Origin: an uncultured Eubacteriales bacterium
GTDB taxonomy: Bacteria > Bacillota > Clostridia > Oscillospirales > Oscillospiraceae
DNA length: 9,929 nt
Assembly: GCA_902475855.1 (NCBI GenBank)
Contig: CABSBF010000063.1
Span: forward strand, 1 to 9,929
Direction of reading: 5' to 3'
A model generated the notes under the pieces. It was not told where the DNA came from. It did not search any database and saw only the letters and a program-made list of their open reading frames with translations. Shown here one piece after another: positions 1 through 5,782 of the stretch. The position numbers and the translations under genes were made by a program. Every line of letters begins with the position of its first letter. Position 1 is the first letter of the stretch.

Positions 1-1125
1 CCAGCCCTGTACGGCGGGGGCCGGAGCGGGAGCGGGCTGCGCCGCCTGCTGCTGCATCTGCATCTGTTGCTGCTGCATCTGTTGCTGCTGCATCTGTTGC
101 TGCTGCATCTGTTGCTGCTGACCCATCTGGAAGAGGTTCTGCGCGTTCATGCCGCCCGCCTGACCTGCCATGCCCATGCCCATAAAGGCCATGGCGGGGC
201 CTGCGCCGGTGTTGGCGGCCGCCGCCTTCATCGCATCGCCCTGCGAGCCGACAAGATGCGCCGCCGCGCGGGTGGGATCCATGAAGGCCGCGTTGCGCTG
301 CAGCTCCTTGATCATCTGCTCGTCTTCCTCGTTGGCCTTCACGCTGGAAACGCCGAAGGAGACGATCTCCATGCCGCGCAGATCCCGCCACTTGCCGGAA
401 AGCTGCTCATTGAGGGCGTCCGCCAGCTCCAGCGTGTGGCCGGGCAGGGCGGAATAGCGGATGCCCATTTCGCTGATCTTTGCAAACGCGGGCTGAAGAG
501 CGGTCAGCAGCTCGGTCTTCATCTGGCCCGCGATATTCTCGGTCTTATAGTCCTCGCTGACGTTGCCGCAGACGTTGGTGTAGAACAGCAGCGGGTTTTT
601 GAGGCGGATGCTGTACTCGCCGAAGCAGCGGATGCCGATATCAAGATCGATGCCCGCGCGCTGATCCACCACGCGGAAGGGAACGGGACTGGGCGTGCCG
701 TACTTGTTGCCCGTCAGCTCCTTGGTGTTGAAGTAGTAGATGCGCTGATCCTTGGGGGCCTCGCCGCCGAAGGTGAAGCGCTTGCCGATGTTTTCAAAGA
801 CGCTCTTCACGCTGTCGCCCAGATCGCCGGAGAAGATGCTCGGCTCGGTGGACATATCGTAGGTGTATTCGCCGGACTCTGCGCACACATCGACCACCTT
901 GCCCTGCTCCACGATGAGCATGCACTGGCCGTCCGCGATGGCGATCACGCTGCCGTTGGTGATGATGTTGTCGTCGCCGTGCTTGTTGCTCGAGCGGCCC
1001 GAGACCTTCTTCTGACCCTTGACCGCCAGTACGTCCGAGGGGATCGCTTCACAGTAAAAGTATTCCTTCCACTGGTCGGCCATCACGCCGCCTGCCGCGC
1101 CCATTGCTGCTTTGATAAGTCCCAT
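1..1125 (-). CDS. SPFH-domain protein, YdjI / 'virion core protein'-like, C-terminus beyond window
   Basis: The minus-strand frame is open from ATG 1125 to the window edge (375 codons seen, no stop), so the C-terminus is missing. AAGGAG lies 7 nt before the ATG. The N-terminus (MGLIKAAMGAAGGVMADQWK) followed by an SPFH-like region (about residues 25-240) matches the YdjI type of SPFH protein, whose members have been labelled 'virion core protein'. After a helical region come a Gly/Met/Ala-rich stretch, four QQQQM units (residues 336-355) and an Ala-Pro linker ending in QGW. Relatives usually continue from this point into a C-terminal zinc ribbon, which I expect just beyond base 1. SPFH proteins form membrane-associated oligomers; B. 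subtilis YdjI is linked to envelope-stress and membrane-organising functions. It is the last visible gene of a leftward operon, 69 nt after the DUF gene. Family assignment is by recognition; the exact role is unknown. Confidence 0.85.
   Translation of the reverse strand, partial: MGLIKAAMGAAGGVMADQWKEYFYCEAIPSDVLAVKGQKKVSGRSSNKHGDDNIITNGSVIAIADGQCMLIVEQGKVVDVCAESGEYTYDMSTEPSIFSGDLGDSVKSVFENIGKRFTFGGEAPKDQRIYYFNTKELTGNKYGTPSPVPFRVVDQRAGIDLDIGIRCFGEYSIRLKNPLLFYTNVCGNVSEDYKTENIAGQMKTELLTALQPAFAKISEMGIRYSALPGHTLELADALNEQLSGKWRDLRGMEIVSFGVSSVKANEEDEQMIKELQRNAAFMDPTRAAAHLVGSQGDAMKAAAANTGAGPAMAFMGMGMAGQAGGMNAQNLFQMGQQQQMQQQQMQQQQMQQQQMQMQQQAAQPAPAPAPAVQGW
61..120. repeat. 15-bp tandem repeat, four perfect copies, coding QQQQM
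   Basis: CATCTGTTGCTGCTG occurs four times without a mismatch (61-75, 76-90, 91-105, 106-120), and a partly matching unit continues to the left. It lies inside the SPFH gene, where each unit encodes Gln-Gln-Gln-Gln-Met on the minus strand. The unit is a multiple of 3, so copy changes keep the frame. Identity at DNA level, including the single CAA codon in each unit, points to recent slippage or expansion. Confidence 0.95.
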
Positions 1126-1194
1126 AATGATTCTCCTTTTCTAAAATCGATCCAATCTTGATGCTATGCTGTGCGATGCCGTGGTGTGAATCTC

Positions 1195-1680
1195 TCAGGC
1201 CCAGGGGTCCTGCGAGACGGGGATGCGGATGCCGCTGAGGATGCTCGAATACTCCCAGAGGAACCATTCGCCCGTGGAGGGCTCCTGCCGCAGCTTCATC
1301 GGCCGCGGCGCGTCCGCGCCGGGCGTTTTCAGGAATACCCTGAGATACCCCGGCTCAATGTCCTGCGGACGGGGATCTGCAAGGACGTTCAGCACATAGG
1401 GCGGTGCGGGGACGTAGCCGTTTTCCGGCGCGGCGCCTTCAAAATAGGCGAGCGGCAGATATTCCTTGCCCCGCAGCCGGTCGCGCAGGAACTGCGCATC
1501 GTAGGGCGTCATGGGGCGCGGTCCGCGCAGGATGTCCATGGCGGCCACACCTGCGTCCTTGTCCGTTGTGTATAGCTTGAGCGCGCAGAGAAAGAGTGCG
1601 CAGACCTGTTCCGGCGTCTGCCGGGGCAGGGCCTCAAATTCCGCGAGCGTCGCGGGGAGAGCTTGCATCGTTACCTGCAT
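1195..1680 (-). CDS. Hypothetical protein, possibly DUF6935 family
   Basis: This 161-residue protein starts at ATG 1680 (MQVTMQALPATLAEFEALPR). I prefer that start over the upstream one at 1725 because it begins 8 nt after the preceding gene's stop and has AAGGA about 12 nt upstream, while the longer form would overlap the neighbour. No signal peptide, membrane segment or cysteine cluster is visible. The protein has an acidic N-terminal helical half (EQVCALFLCALKLY, then a YDAQFLRDRL helix) and a C-terminal half that looks like beta strands (GYLRVFLKTPG, GEWFLWEYSSIL). It resembles small proteins I recall being annotated DUF6935 next to SPFH/zinc-ribbon genes in Clostridia, but I cannot confirm this. 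Its place between two such genes suggests a shared, probably cytoplasmic, envelope-related role. Function unknown. Confidence 0.8.
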   Translation of the reverse strand: MQVTMQALPATLAEFEALPRQTPEQVCALFLCALKLYTTDKDAGVAAMDILRGPRPMTPYDAQFLRDRLRGKEYLPLAYFEGAAPENGYVPAPPYVLNVLADPRPQDIEPGYLRVFLKTPGADAPRPMKLRQEPSTGEWFLWEYSSILSGIRIPVSQDPWA

Positions 1681-1688
1681 GGTTGAGC

Positions 1689-2135
1689 TCAGTCCTTTCT
1701 GTCGATCGGTCGGGGCGTTAGGCACCGCCCCAGGGTTCTTGTTCTGCTGCTTCGGGGGAAGGGGGGCTGCGGGGAGAACGCTCTCTCCGCCACAATGTCG
1801 CCGCGCACCTCAAATTTACCGGCGCAGGCGGCGCACATGTCCAGATCCTCACAGATCAGGAAGCAGCGGTCGCATACGAGTCTTCCGCAGACGGGGCAGC
1901 GGTTGAAGATCTCCGAGACTTCCGCTGCCGCCCTTTCCCGGGCGGCTTTTCGTTCCTGCTCGTAAAGCGTGCGGAAGATCACCTGCCGTCCTTCCGTTTC
2001 CGGCTCGACGCCGGCCTTGGAAAAGCGGACGGGACTGCTGTGCCATGTCCTGCCGCACTCCTGACAGCGGACGAGAAAGCGAAATTCTTCTAAGGTGGAG
2101 CCGTCGCTCATCGCCTCCTTCATGACCCACTTCAT
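1689..2135 (-). CDS. Small zinc-ribbon protein, function unknown
   Basis: This 148-residue protein carries several zinc-binding cysteine pairs: Cys24/Cys27 (CQECG) in an N-terminal ribbon, then Cys80/83, Cys88/91, Cys95 and Cys101/104 in a compact cluster (about residues 79-106) resembling a double treble-clef or double zinc ribbon. A charged helix (about residues 56-76) separates the two, and the last 40 residues are Pro/Arg-rich and probably disordered. No signal peptide or membrane segment is seen, so it is probably cytoplasmic. I chose ATG 2135 (AGGAG 9 nt upstream) over an in-frame TTG at 2141, whose spacing of 3 nt is too short. It appears to be the first gene of the leftward operon with the 161-residue protein and the SPFH protein. 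Zinc-ribbon partners are common near YdjI-type proteins, so an adaptor role is plausible but inferred. Confidence 0.8.
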   Translation of the reverse strand: MKWVMKEAMSDGSTLEEFRFLVRCQECGRTWHSSPVRFSKAGVEPETEGRQVIFRTLYEQERKAARERAAAEVSEIFNRCPVCGRLVCDRCFLICEDLDMCAACAGKFEVRGDIVAERAFSPQPPFPRSSRTRTLGRCLTPRPIDRKD

Positions 2136-2215
2136 GTTCAAGCACTCCTCTCCGGGCCGTCTTCCTGAGCGGCTTTTATGATCCTATCTCTATCAGCTTT
2201 CGCACAAAAAAGATA

Positions 2216-2268
2216 TAGGCCTAAGTCGTACTTTTGGCGGAAAACCACGAAAATATGACTTAGGCCTA
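2216..2268 (-). terminator. Long hairpin, second of two tandem terminator-like structures
   Basis: TAGGCCTAAGTC (2216-2227) and GACTTAGGCCTA (2257-2268) form a perfect 12-bp inverted repeat. The 29-nt interior continues to pair imperfectly (AAGTCGTACTTTT against AAAATATGACTT, with wobbles) up to a 4-base loop near 2241-2244, giving a single stem of about 53 nt. On the minus strand the stem is followed by TATC and a run of six T (2211-2206), as expected of an intrinsic terminator or back-up terminator for regulator 1. It could also be a relic of a small palindromic element or an operator for the zinc-ribbon operon. Confidence 0.6.
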
Positions 2269-2309
2269 AATAAAATGCACAAGCGGCGATCGAACCACTT
2301 GTGCATTTT
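2268..2309 (-). terminator. Intrinsic terminator of regulator 1
   Basis: AAAATGCACAAG (2272-2283) pairs perfectly with CTTGTGCATTTT (2298-2309) around a 14-nt loop. Read on the minus strand, the hairpin begins 16 nt after the regulator's TAA stop and its T-rich arm runs into TTTTATTT. The stem is only moderately GC-rich, so efficiency is uncertain. The A/T arms make it potentially bidirectional, but the T tract favours the minus direction. Confidence 0.7.
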
Positions 2310-2325
2310 GCTGTGAGTATGATGT

Positions 2326-3906
2326 TTATGATTTGCCTTGCAGCATCTCTTCCAGACGCCCGCAGCGCTTGAGAACATCAAGATAGGCCTTGAGCGCATC
2401 GTAGGAATCCACGCCGAGCTTGCTGTAGATGTGACTGTTGTGCCCCTTTACGGTTCCCGCGCTGATGAACAGCAGGTTTGGAATGTCCTTGACGGTATAG
2501 CCCTCGGCATAGTAGCGCAGGATGATGCGCTCCGAGCCGGTCAGGCCCTTGGCGCGGTCGATGAGCTCCGACACAAGATTCTCCACCTGACGCGGCAGGG
2601 CATCCTCCGGGCGGCTTTCGCGCAGTTGATCGTGGAAATAGGCTGTCAGCTCGTCGATCTCGCGGATGCCCGTGGGCTTCCAATCCTGTTCACAGCTCCT
2701 GGCAGCCTCCAGCGAGCGGGTGATGGGCATGGTAAAGCGGCGGGAGAGAAATGCCGCCAGCGCCAGCATCCCCGCAAGGAAAGCGAGCGAGCCGATCATC
2801 CAGCCGATGCGGGCGGTCTGCGCGCGGTGGCGGTAGCCGCTTTCCGGCACCAGCGTTACCGCTGCGAGCGGATAGCCGTCCGCCAGCCGCCCGGGAACGA
2901 TCTGATACTTGCCGAGGTAGGTTTCGTCGTTCCATGTAAAGGTGTCATAGTCCCGTCCGCTTTTGATCCGCATTTCACCGGACGCGGTCAGGTTCGCTCC
3001 CTCTGTGCTGCCGAGCATCGCCTTGTCGAGCAGCAGCGTATCGCCGTTCATGGGCGCGAGCAGCATGAGAAAATTGCCGTAGGGACTGGAAACGACGCCG
3101 TGGGACAGGCTGAAGTAAAGGTCGCTCAGCTCCATGCCGCAGACGCCCCGCACGATCCCGGCCTCATCCTGCACGGGAACGCAAAGCAGTGTCACGCTCT
3201 CCCACGTGTCGAGCAGCGGCACGCGCTCTGTCCAGAGGCAGCCGCCGGAGAGACGTTCGCCCGACCACGCCATGACCTGCCGATAGCCGGGAATGAGATC
3301 GGTGTTCAGCTCCGGGTTCCAGCGGTTGTGGAGCTGCAGCGCATTTTCGCGGGCGGCGTCCACCGTTCCGCGAAAAAAGGCGGGGCTGCCGCTGGGGTGG
3401 GCGGAGCGCAGGCCGGAGTAGCGCAGATATACGCCCATGCGGGAGGTCCCGGCCTCAGGCAAAGACGTGTTGGCGGTGGCATCCAGGCAGAAGAAGACGC
3501 CGCTGCAGGTACTGCCCTCCATGGAGGTCTTCAGCGTGGGCACCAATGCCGTTTCCAGCTCCGCGATGAGAGAGGGATCGTCGTTCAGCGCGTCAAATGG
3601 GAGGCTGCGGCGGGCGAGAAAGCTTTCCAACTCCCCGCTGACGGCCACGGAAAGCTCGATGCCGCGCGCGGTGAGCGCGTCCATCTGGGCAGTGAAGAGG
3701 ACGGCGGTGTTCTTCTGCTGCAAGGTCGTTGTCTCTCCGAACTGCCGCGCCGTGCGGGATAAAACGCCCGTCACGCTCAAAAGGAACAGCGCGGCGGAGA
3801 GCGCCGCGAGCGCCATGCACAGCCAATACAGCGCCAGGCGGCTGCCGATGCTGCGGCCGAGCTGCATTTTTTCCGCTGGGTCCTGTCGGTCTTTGCGCGT
3901 CAGCAT
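2326..3906 (-). CDS. Membrane-tethered LuxR-type regulator with Cache-like sensor domain (regulator 1)
   Basis: This 526-residue protein is probably a one-component transmembrane transcription factor. From N to C: a short basic cytoplasmic tail; TM1 about residues 24-46; an extracellular region of about 320 residues whose end (VPVQDEAGIVRGVCGMELS, about residue 250) resembles the double-Cache sensor fold; TM2 about 367-387; a HAMP-like linker; and a canonical LuxR/GerE helix-turn-helix at about 455-512 (LTGSERIILRYYAEGY, then SAGTVKGHNSHIYSKLGV as recognition helix). There is no kinase, receiver or autoinducer domain. I start it at ATG 3906, which has AGGAGG 7 nt upstream and follows the lipoprotein stop by 31 nt; ATG 3948 and the start at 4014 would overlap the lipoprotein gene. 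It is probably co-transcribed with solute-binding lipoprotein 1, which may present its ligand. It is paralogous to the regulator at 7155-8816. Domain calls are by eye. Confidence 0.85.
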   Translation of the reverse strand: MLTRKDRQDPAEKMQLGRSIGSRLALYWLCMALAALSAALFLLSVTGVLSRTARQFGETTTLQQKNTAVLFTAQMDALTARGIELSVAVSGELESFLARRSLPFDALNDDPSLIAELETALVPTLKTSMEGSTCSGVFFCLDATANTSLPEAGTSRMGVYLRYSGLRSAHPSGSPAFFRGTVDAARENALQLHNRWNPELNTDLIPGYRQVMAWSGERLSGGCLWTERVPLLDTWESVTLLCVPVQDEAGIVRGVCGMELSDLYFSLSHGVVSSPYGNFLMLLAPMNGDTLLLDKAMLGSTEGANLTASGEMRIKSGRDYDTFTWNDETYLGKYQIVPGRLADGYPLAAVTLVPESGYRHRAQTARIGWMIGSLAFLAGMLALAAFLSRRFTMPITRSLEAARSCEQDWKPTGIREIDELTAYFHDQLRESRPEDALPRQVENLVSELIDRAKGLTGSERIILRYYAEGYTVKDIPNLLFISAGTVKGHNSHIYSKLGVDSYDALKAYLDVLKRCGRLEEMLQGKS

Positions 3907-3923
3907 GGCATTCCCTCCTTCCT
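3907..3923 (-). promoter_or_regulatory. Ribosome binding site that decides the regulator 1 start
   Basis: Minus-strand AGGAGG (3919-3914) sits 7 nt before ATG 3906. The alternative ATG 3948 has GAGGAG only 2 nt away, too close for efficient initiation. This supports the shorter protein and the 31-nt intergenic gap after lipoprotein 1. Confidence 0.85.
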
Positions 3924-3937
3924 GCTGTGATGCCGCG

Positions 3938-5275
3938 TCACTTGCCATAGCTCCTCTCAAGCTCTTCAAGTGTGGCGAGCGTGAGCGCGTCGAGCGCGTC
4001 CTCGCCCTGCTCAAGATACTGCGCCTTTCCCGCCGTCAGGCGCAGGCGCACTGCTTTTTCGAAGCGGGTCTCGAGATCAAGATAATCCTCGCGCTGCGGC
4101 GGGGTGTAAAAGGTGTAGTCCTGCCGCGTGCGCAAAAATGCTTCATAGAGCGAAACGTACATGGGGTCGCTCAGTGTTTTGATCGCATCGGGCAGATACT
4201 CGTCGAAACCCGCCTTTGTTACGGGCATGTAGCCGAGCTCCGTGACAAAGTCCACATTCCGCTTCGGTTCGGTCAGCCACTTGAGGAAGGTCATGCAGGC
4301 CTTTTCACACTCGGGCGTGGACTTCACGGTGCACACGCCCGCGCCGCGCTGCATGACGAGCTTCTCACCGTCTTCAAAGGTGGGGCAGGGGAGTGAGATG
4401 ATCTCCACCTGTTCGGTGCTGTTGTCGGGATAGGTCACCACATCGGAATAGTAGAGGACGCTTGCCGAGGACGCGACCGACGCGATGGCGTCGCCCGTGC
4501 GCAGCGGTTCGGTCGCGTAGCTGCTGCCGAGCCACAGACCGCCCGTCAGCGCGGCTTTTGCGTAAGGCTCCCAGGCATAGGCAAACTTGGGACCGAAGGC
4601 GAGACCGCTTTTTGAGAAGAAGTCCTCACCCAGCGACTCTACGCCCACCTGAAAATAGTTGAAGTGATAGTCATGGACGAAAAAGCACTTGCCGTTTGAC
4701 CAGTCCGTGTACCGCTCGGCGAGGGCGTACAGCCCTTCCCAGGTGGAAAGATCATCAATGCTGGCGCCCGTGGCGGCGGCAAAGCGGTCGAAAACAGTCT
4801 TGTTGACATACAGGATCTCCGTGGACTTGGCAATGGGCAGCACCGCAAGGCGGCCATTCACCGTGCCCTCTTCCAGAAATTCCGGCAAAAAGGCATCCAG
4901 CTCCTCGTCGGAGAAATAATCGTGATAGTCCACCAGAATGTTCTCGTCGGGCAGGGCCAGCACGGTCTTGGGATAGGAAATGAACAGATCGGGCAGCTCG
5001 GATGCGCCGGGATCGTCGTAGGCGGCGGCAAGCACGCTCTCGTGGATGACGTTGGTATTGCTGACGCTGTCCACCCGCACACGGATGCCCTGCTCCTGCC
5101 CGACGGTGCGGTTGAATTCGTCCACCAGCGCGTTCAGCGGCGAGGTCACCTCGCCGCCGTAGACATGCCAGAGCGTGACGGTGGTGGGTTCTGTTTTCTT
5201 TTCCCCGCAGGCGGCAAGACACAGCGTCAGAACAGCGGCCAGCGCAAGCGCTGAGAGAGTGTGGAGCTTCTTCAT
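3938..5275 (-). CDS. Extracellular solute-binding lipoprotein, family 1 sugar type (SBP-1)
   Basis: This 445-residue lipoprotein has a Lys-Lys start, a hydrophobic core and lipobox LAAC with Cys23 as lipidation site, so it should sit on the outer face of the membrane. The mature protein has features of family 1 ABC-type solute-binding proteins: VTLWHVYG near residues 33-40, EFNRTVGQE at 53-61, a PDLF motif, DLSTWEG near 175, LYYSDVVTY, WLTEPKRNVDF and GYMPV near 348. Length is normal for the family. ATG 5275 has AGGAGG 7 nt upstream. No permease or ATPase gene accompanies it; the next gene, 31 nt on, is a membrane-bound LuxR-type regulator. I infer that it acts as the ligand-sensing partner of that regulator, or alternatively feeds a transporter encoded elsewhere. 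It is a clear paralogue of the lipoprotein at 5783-7123. The ligand cannot be read from sequence; an oligosaccharide is a guess from family. Confidence 0.9.
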   Translation of the reverse strand: MKKLHTLSALALAAVLTLCLAACGEKKTEPTTVTLWHVYGGEVTSPLNALVDEFNRTVGQEQGIRVRVDSVSNTNVIHESVLAAAYDDPGASELPDLFISYPKTVLALPDENILVDYHDYFSDEELDAFLPEFLEEGTVNGRLAVLPIAKSTEILYVNKTVFDRFAAATGASIDDLSTWEGLYALAERYTDWSNGKCFFVHDYHFNYFQVGVESLGEDFFSKSGLAFGPKFAYAWEPYAKAALTGGLWLGSSYATEPLRTGDAIASVASSASVLYYSDVVTYPDNSTEQVEIISLPCPTFEDGEKLVMQRGAGVCTVKSTPECEKACMTFLKWLTEPKRNVDFVTELGYMPVTKAGFDEYLPDAIKTLSDPMYVSLYEAFLRTRQDYTFYTPPQREDYLDLETRFEKAVRLRLTAGKAQYLEQGEDALDALTLATLEELERSYGK

Positions 5276-5386
5276 GGTGGTGCCTCCTCGCTTGGGGAAA
5301 GGAGCCTGCCCTTTCCGCCCGGTTTTAGAAGTTTCTTGTTGGGGCGGGTGCGGTGGTTTGACCGGTGCACCCGCATTGGCTCTGAG

Positions 5387-5412
5387 AAGAAAAGGGACGG
5401 AAAAACCGTCCC
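5387..5412 (-). terminator. Intrinsic terminator upstream of SBP-1
   Basis: GGGACGG (5394-5400) and CCGTCCC (5406-5412) form a perfect 7-bp GC-rich stem with a 5-base loop. On the minus strand the stem is followed by TTTTCTTCT, a classic intrinsic terminator. It lies 112 nt before the SBP-1 start and downstream of the candidate promoter at 5650-5678, so it would either end a small RNA of about 250 nt or attenuate SBP-1 transcription. On the plus strand no T tract follows. Confidence 0.75.
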
Positions 5413-5488
5413 CCGAAGCGCTGATGATACGGTGCGGCGCCGCATTTTGACCGTATTCTTCCGCTCCTGCCTGCAGGAGTTTCGTGCC

Positions 5489-5517
5489 TTGCGAAGATCA
5501 AGGCGATGTGATACAAT
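5489..5517 (+). promoter_or_regulatory. Possible plus-strand sigma-A promoter
   Basis: TTGCGA (5489-5494) and TACAAT (5512-5517) are separated by 17 nt, and TG precedes the -10 hexamer by one base (extended -10). Transcription would begin near 5524 and run through the operator region into SBP-2, giving a leader of about 260 nt. It would oppose the minus-strand promoter at 5650-5678 over about 120 nt, so one of the two may be fortuitous or they may interfere. Confidence 0.4.
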
Positions 5518-5649
5518 GAATCAGTTAAAGCGGCGATCCTGCCGGAGCGCTCCCGGCCGGGTACCTTGCCCCACACCGAAGAGCCTCTTTTTCGATCCGC
5601 TGTTTTCCTGCCGACCGCCATTCCGGCGTGTCCGGCTCCGCTTAAATTT

Positions 5650-5678
5650 TGTATAGCATGGATGCCCTCTGGTGTTAA
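5650..5678 (-). promoter_or_regulatory. Candidate sigma-A promoter for the SBP-1 transcript
   Basis: On the minus strand TTAACA (5678-5673) and TATACA (5655-5650) are separated by exactly 17 nt, and TGC directly precedes the -10 hexamer, giving an extended -10. The -35 hexamer touches the inverted repeat at 5677-5702. Transcription would start near 5643 and read the hairpin-rich leader towards SBP-1. Confidence 0.6.
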
Positions 5679-5702
5679 CCCTAATTTCGCCAAATTAGGG
5701 TT
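5677..5702. promoter_or_regulatory. Operator-like perfect inverted repeat between divergent modules
   Basis: Arms AACCCTAATTT (5677-5687) and AAATTAGGGTT (5692-5702) are perfect inverted copies around CGCC. A third half-site, AACCCTAA, lies at 5726-5733. The palindrome abuts the -35 of the leftward promoter, with its centre about 46 bp before that start point. For the rightward unit a possible -10 (TAAAAT, 5731-5736) puts the centre about 53 bp upstream. These are typical positions for an activator site. LuxR-type regulators bind such dyads as dimers, so one or both neighbouring regulators are the natural candidates. Binding is inferred. The repeat lacks a T tract and is AT-rich, so it is unlikely to be a terminator. 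Confidence 0.6.
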
Positions 5703-5782
5703 CAAAAAGCAAAATTTTCTGTTAAAACCCTAAAATACACCTTGATTTTACAAACATTCGTTCTATTTTTGGAGGCTTTCCT

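Larger units (their letters stand above)
2136..2325. other. Intergenic region between the zinc-ribbon operon and regulator 1
   Basis: These 190 bases separate two leftward transcription units. The right half holds two terminator-like hairpins, listed separately. The left half (about 2142-2210) should hold the promoter of the zinc-ribbon operon, but I find only a weak pairing on the minus strand: TTGTGC at 2207-2202 and GATCAT at 2184-2179, with a 17-nt spacer. I do not call it as a promoter. Confidence 0.5.
5387..5643 (-). ncRNA. Candidate structured leader or small RNA ahead of SBP-1
   Basis: A minus-strand transcript from the promoter at 5650-5678 would start near 5643 and meet the intrinsic terminator ending near 5387, about 257 nt. 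Between them are at least four hairpins: 5544-5560, 5487-5503, 5464-5479 and 5427-5456, the last with seven-base arms. I do not recognise a known riboswitch, T-box, 6S, RNase P or SRP RNA motif. It may be a cis-acting attenuator of the SBP-1/regulator-1 unit or an independent small RNA. The promoter and terminator are what the sequence shows; the RNA itself is inferred. Confidence 0.4.
5276..5782. other. Divergent regulatory region between the two modules
   Basis: I support no gene in these 507 bases. The right quarter (about 5641-5782) is AT-rich against GC-rich surroundings and holds a promoter, an operator-like inverted repeat and the SBP-2 ribosome binding site. The left three quarters are GC-rich and dense in short palindromes: TGCGGCGCCGCA at 5433-5444 inside the arms ATACGGT and ACCGTAT (5427-5456), CTCCTG/CAGGAG at 5464-5479, CCTTG/CAAGG at 5487-5503, GGAGCGCTCC at 5544-5553 and CCGGCCGG at 5553-5560. 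An intrinsic terminator facing left lies at 5387-5412. The long minus-strand reading frame here (5325-5705) has no ribosome binding site, and its composition looks non-coding. Confidence 0.75.

Noticed and set aside
67..1161. 364-codon plus-strand reading frame rich in Leu/His
   Set aside because: It is antisense to the SPFH gene, starts inside the CTG/CAT repeat, and has no family likeness; the minus frame gives a recognisable protein with a good ribosome binding site.
1681..1725. Longer start (ATG 1725) for the 161-residue protein
   Set aside because: It would overlap the end of the zinc-ribbon gene by 37 bases and lacks a better ribosome binding site than ATG 1680.
2338..3762. 474-codon plus-strand reading frame
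   Set aside because: It lies entirely antisense to regulator 1, whose TM, Cache-like and LuxR features are clear. Long antisense frames are expected in GC-rich DNA.
3437..4396. 319-codon plus-strand reading frame
   Set aside because: It spans the junction of SBP-1 and regulator 1 on the opposite strand, with no ribosome binding site or recognisable domain.
5325..5705. 126-codon minus-strand reading frame in the divergent region
   Set aside because: Its start lies upstream of the best minus promoter, there is no ribosome binding site, and the region is packed with palindromes; composition looks non-coding.
5742..5769. TTGATT/16/TATTTT as promoter of SBP-2
   Set aside because: The start point would fall at about 5776, downstream of the GGAGG at 5771-5775, so the transcript would lack its ribosome binding site.
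5276..5782. tRNA, rRNA, CRISPR or known riboswitch in the divergent region
   Set aside because: No cloverleaf with TTCGA-type T-arm, no spaced direct repeats, and no recognisable conserved riboswitch core were found on either strand.
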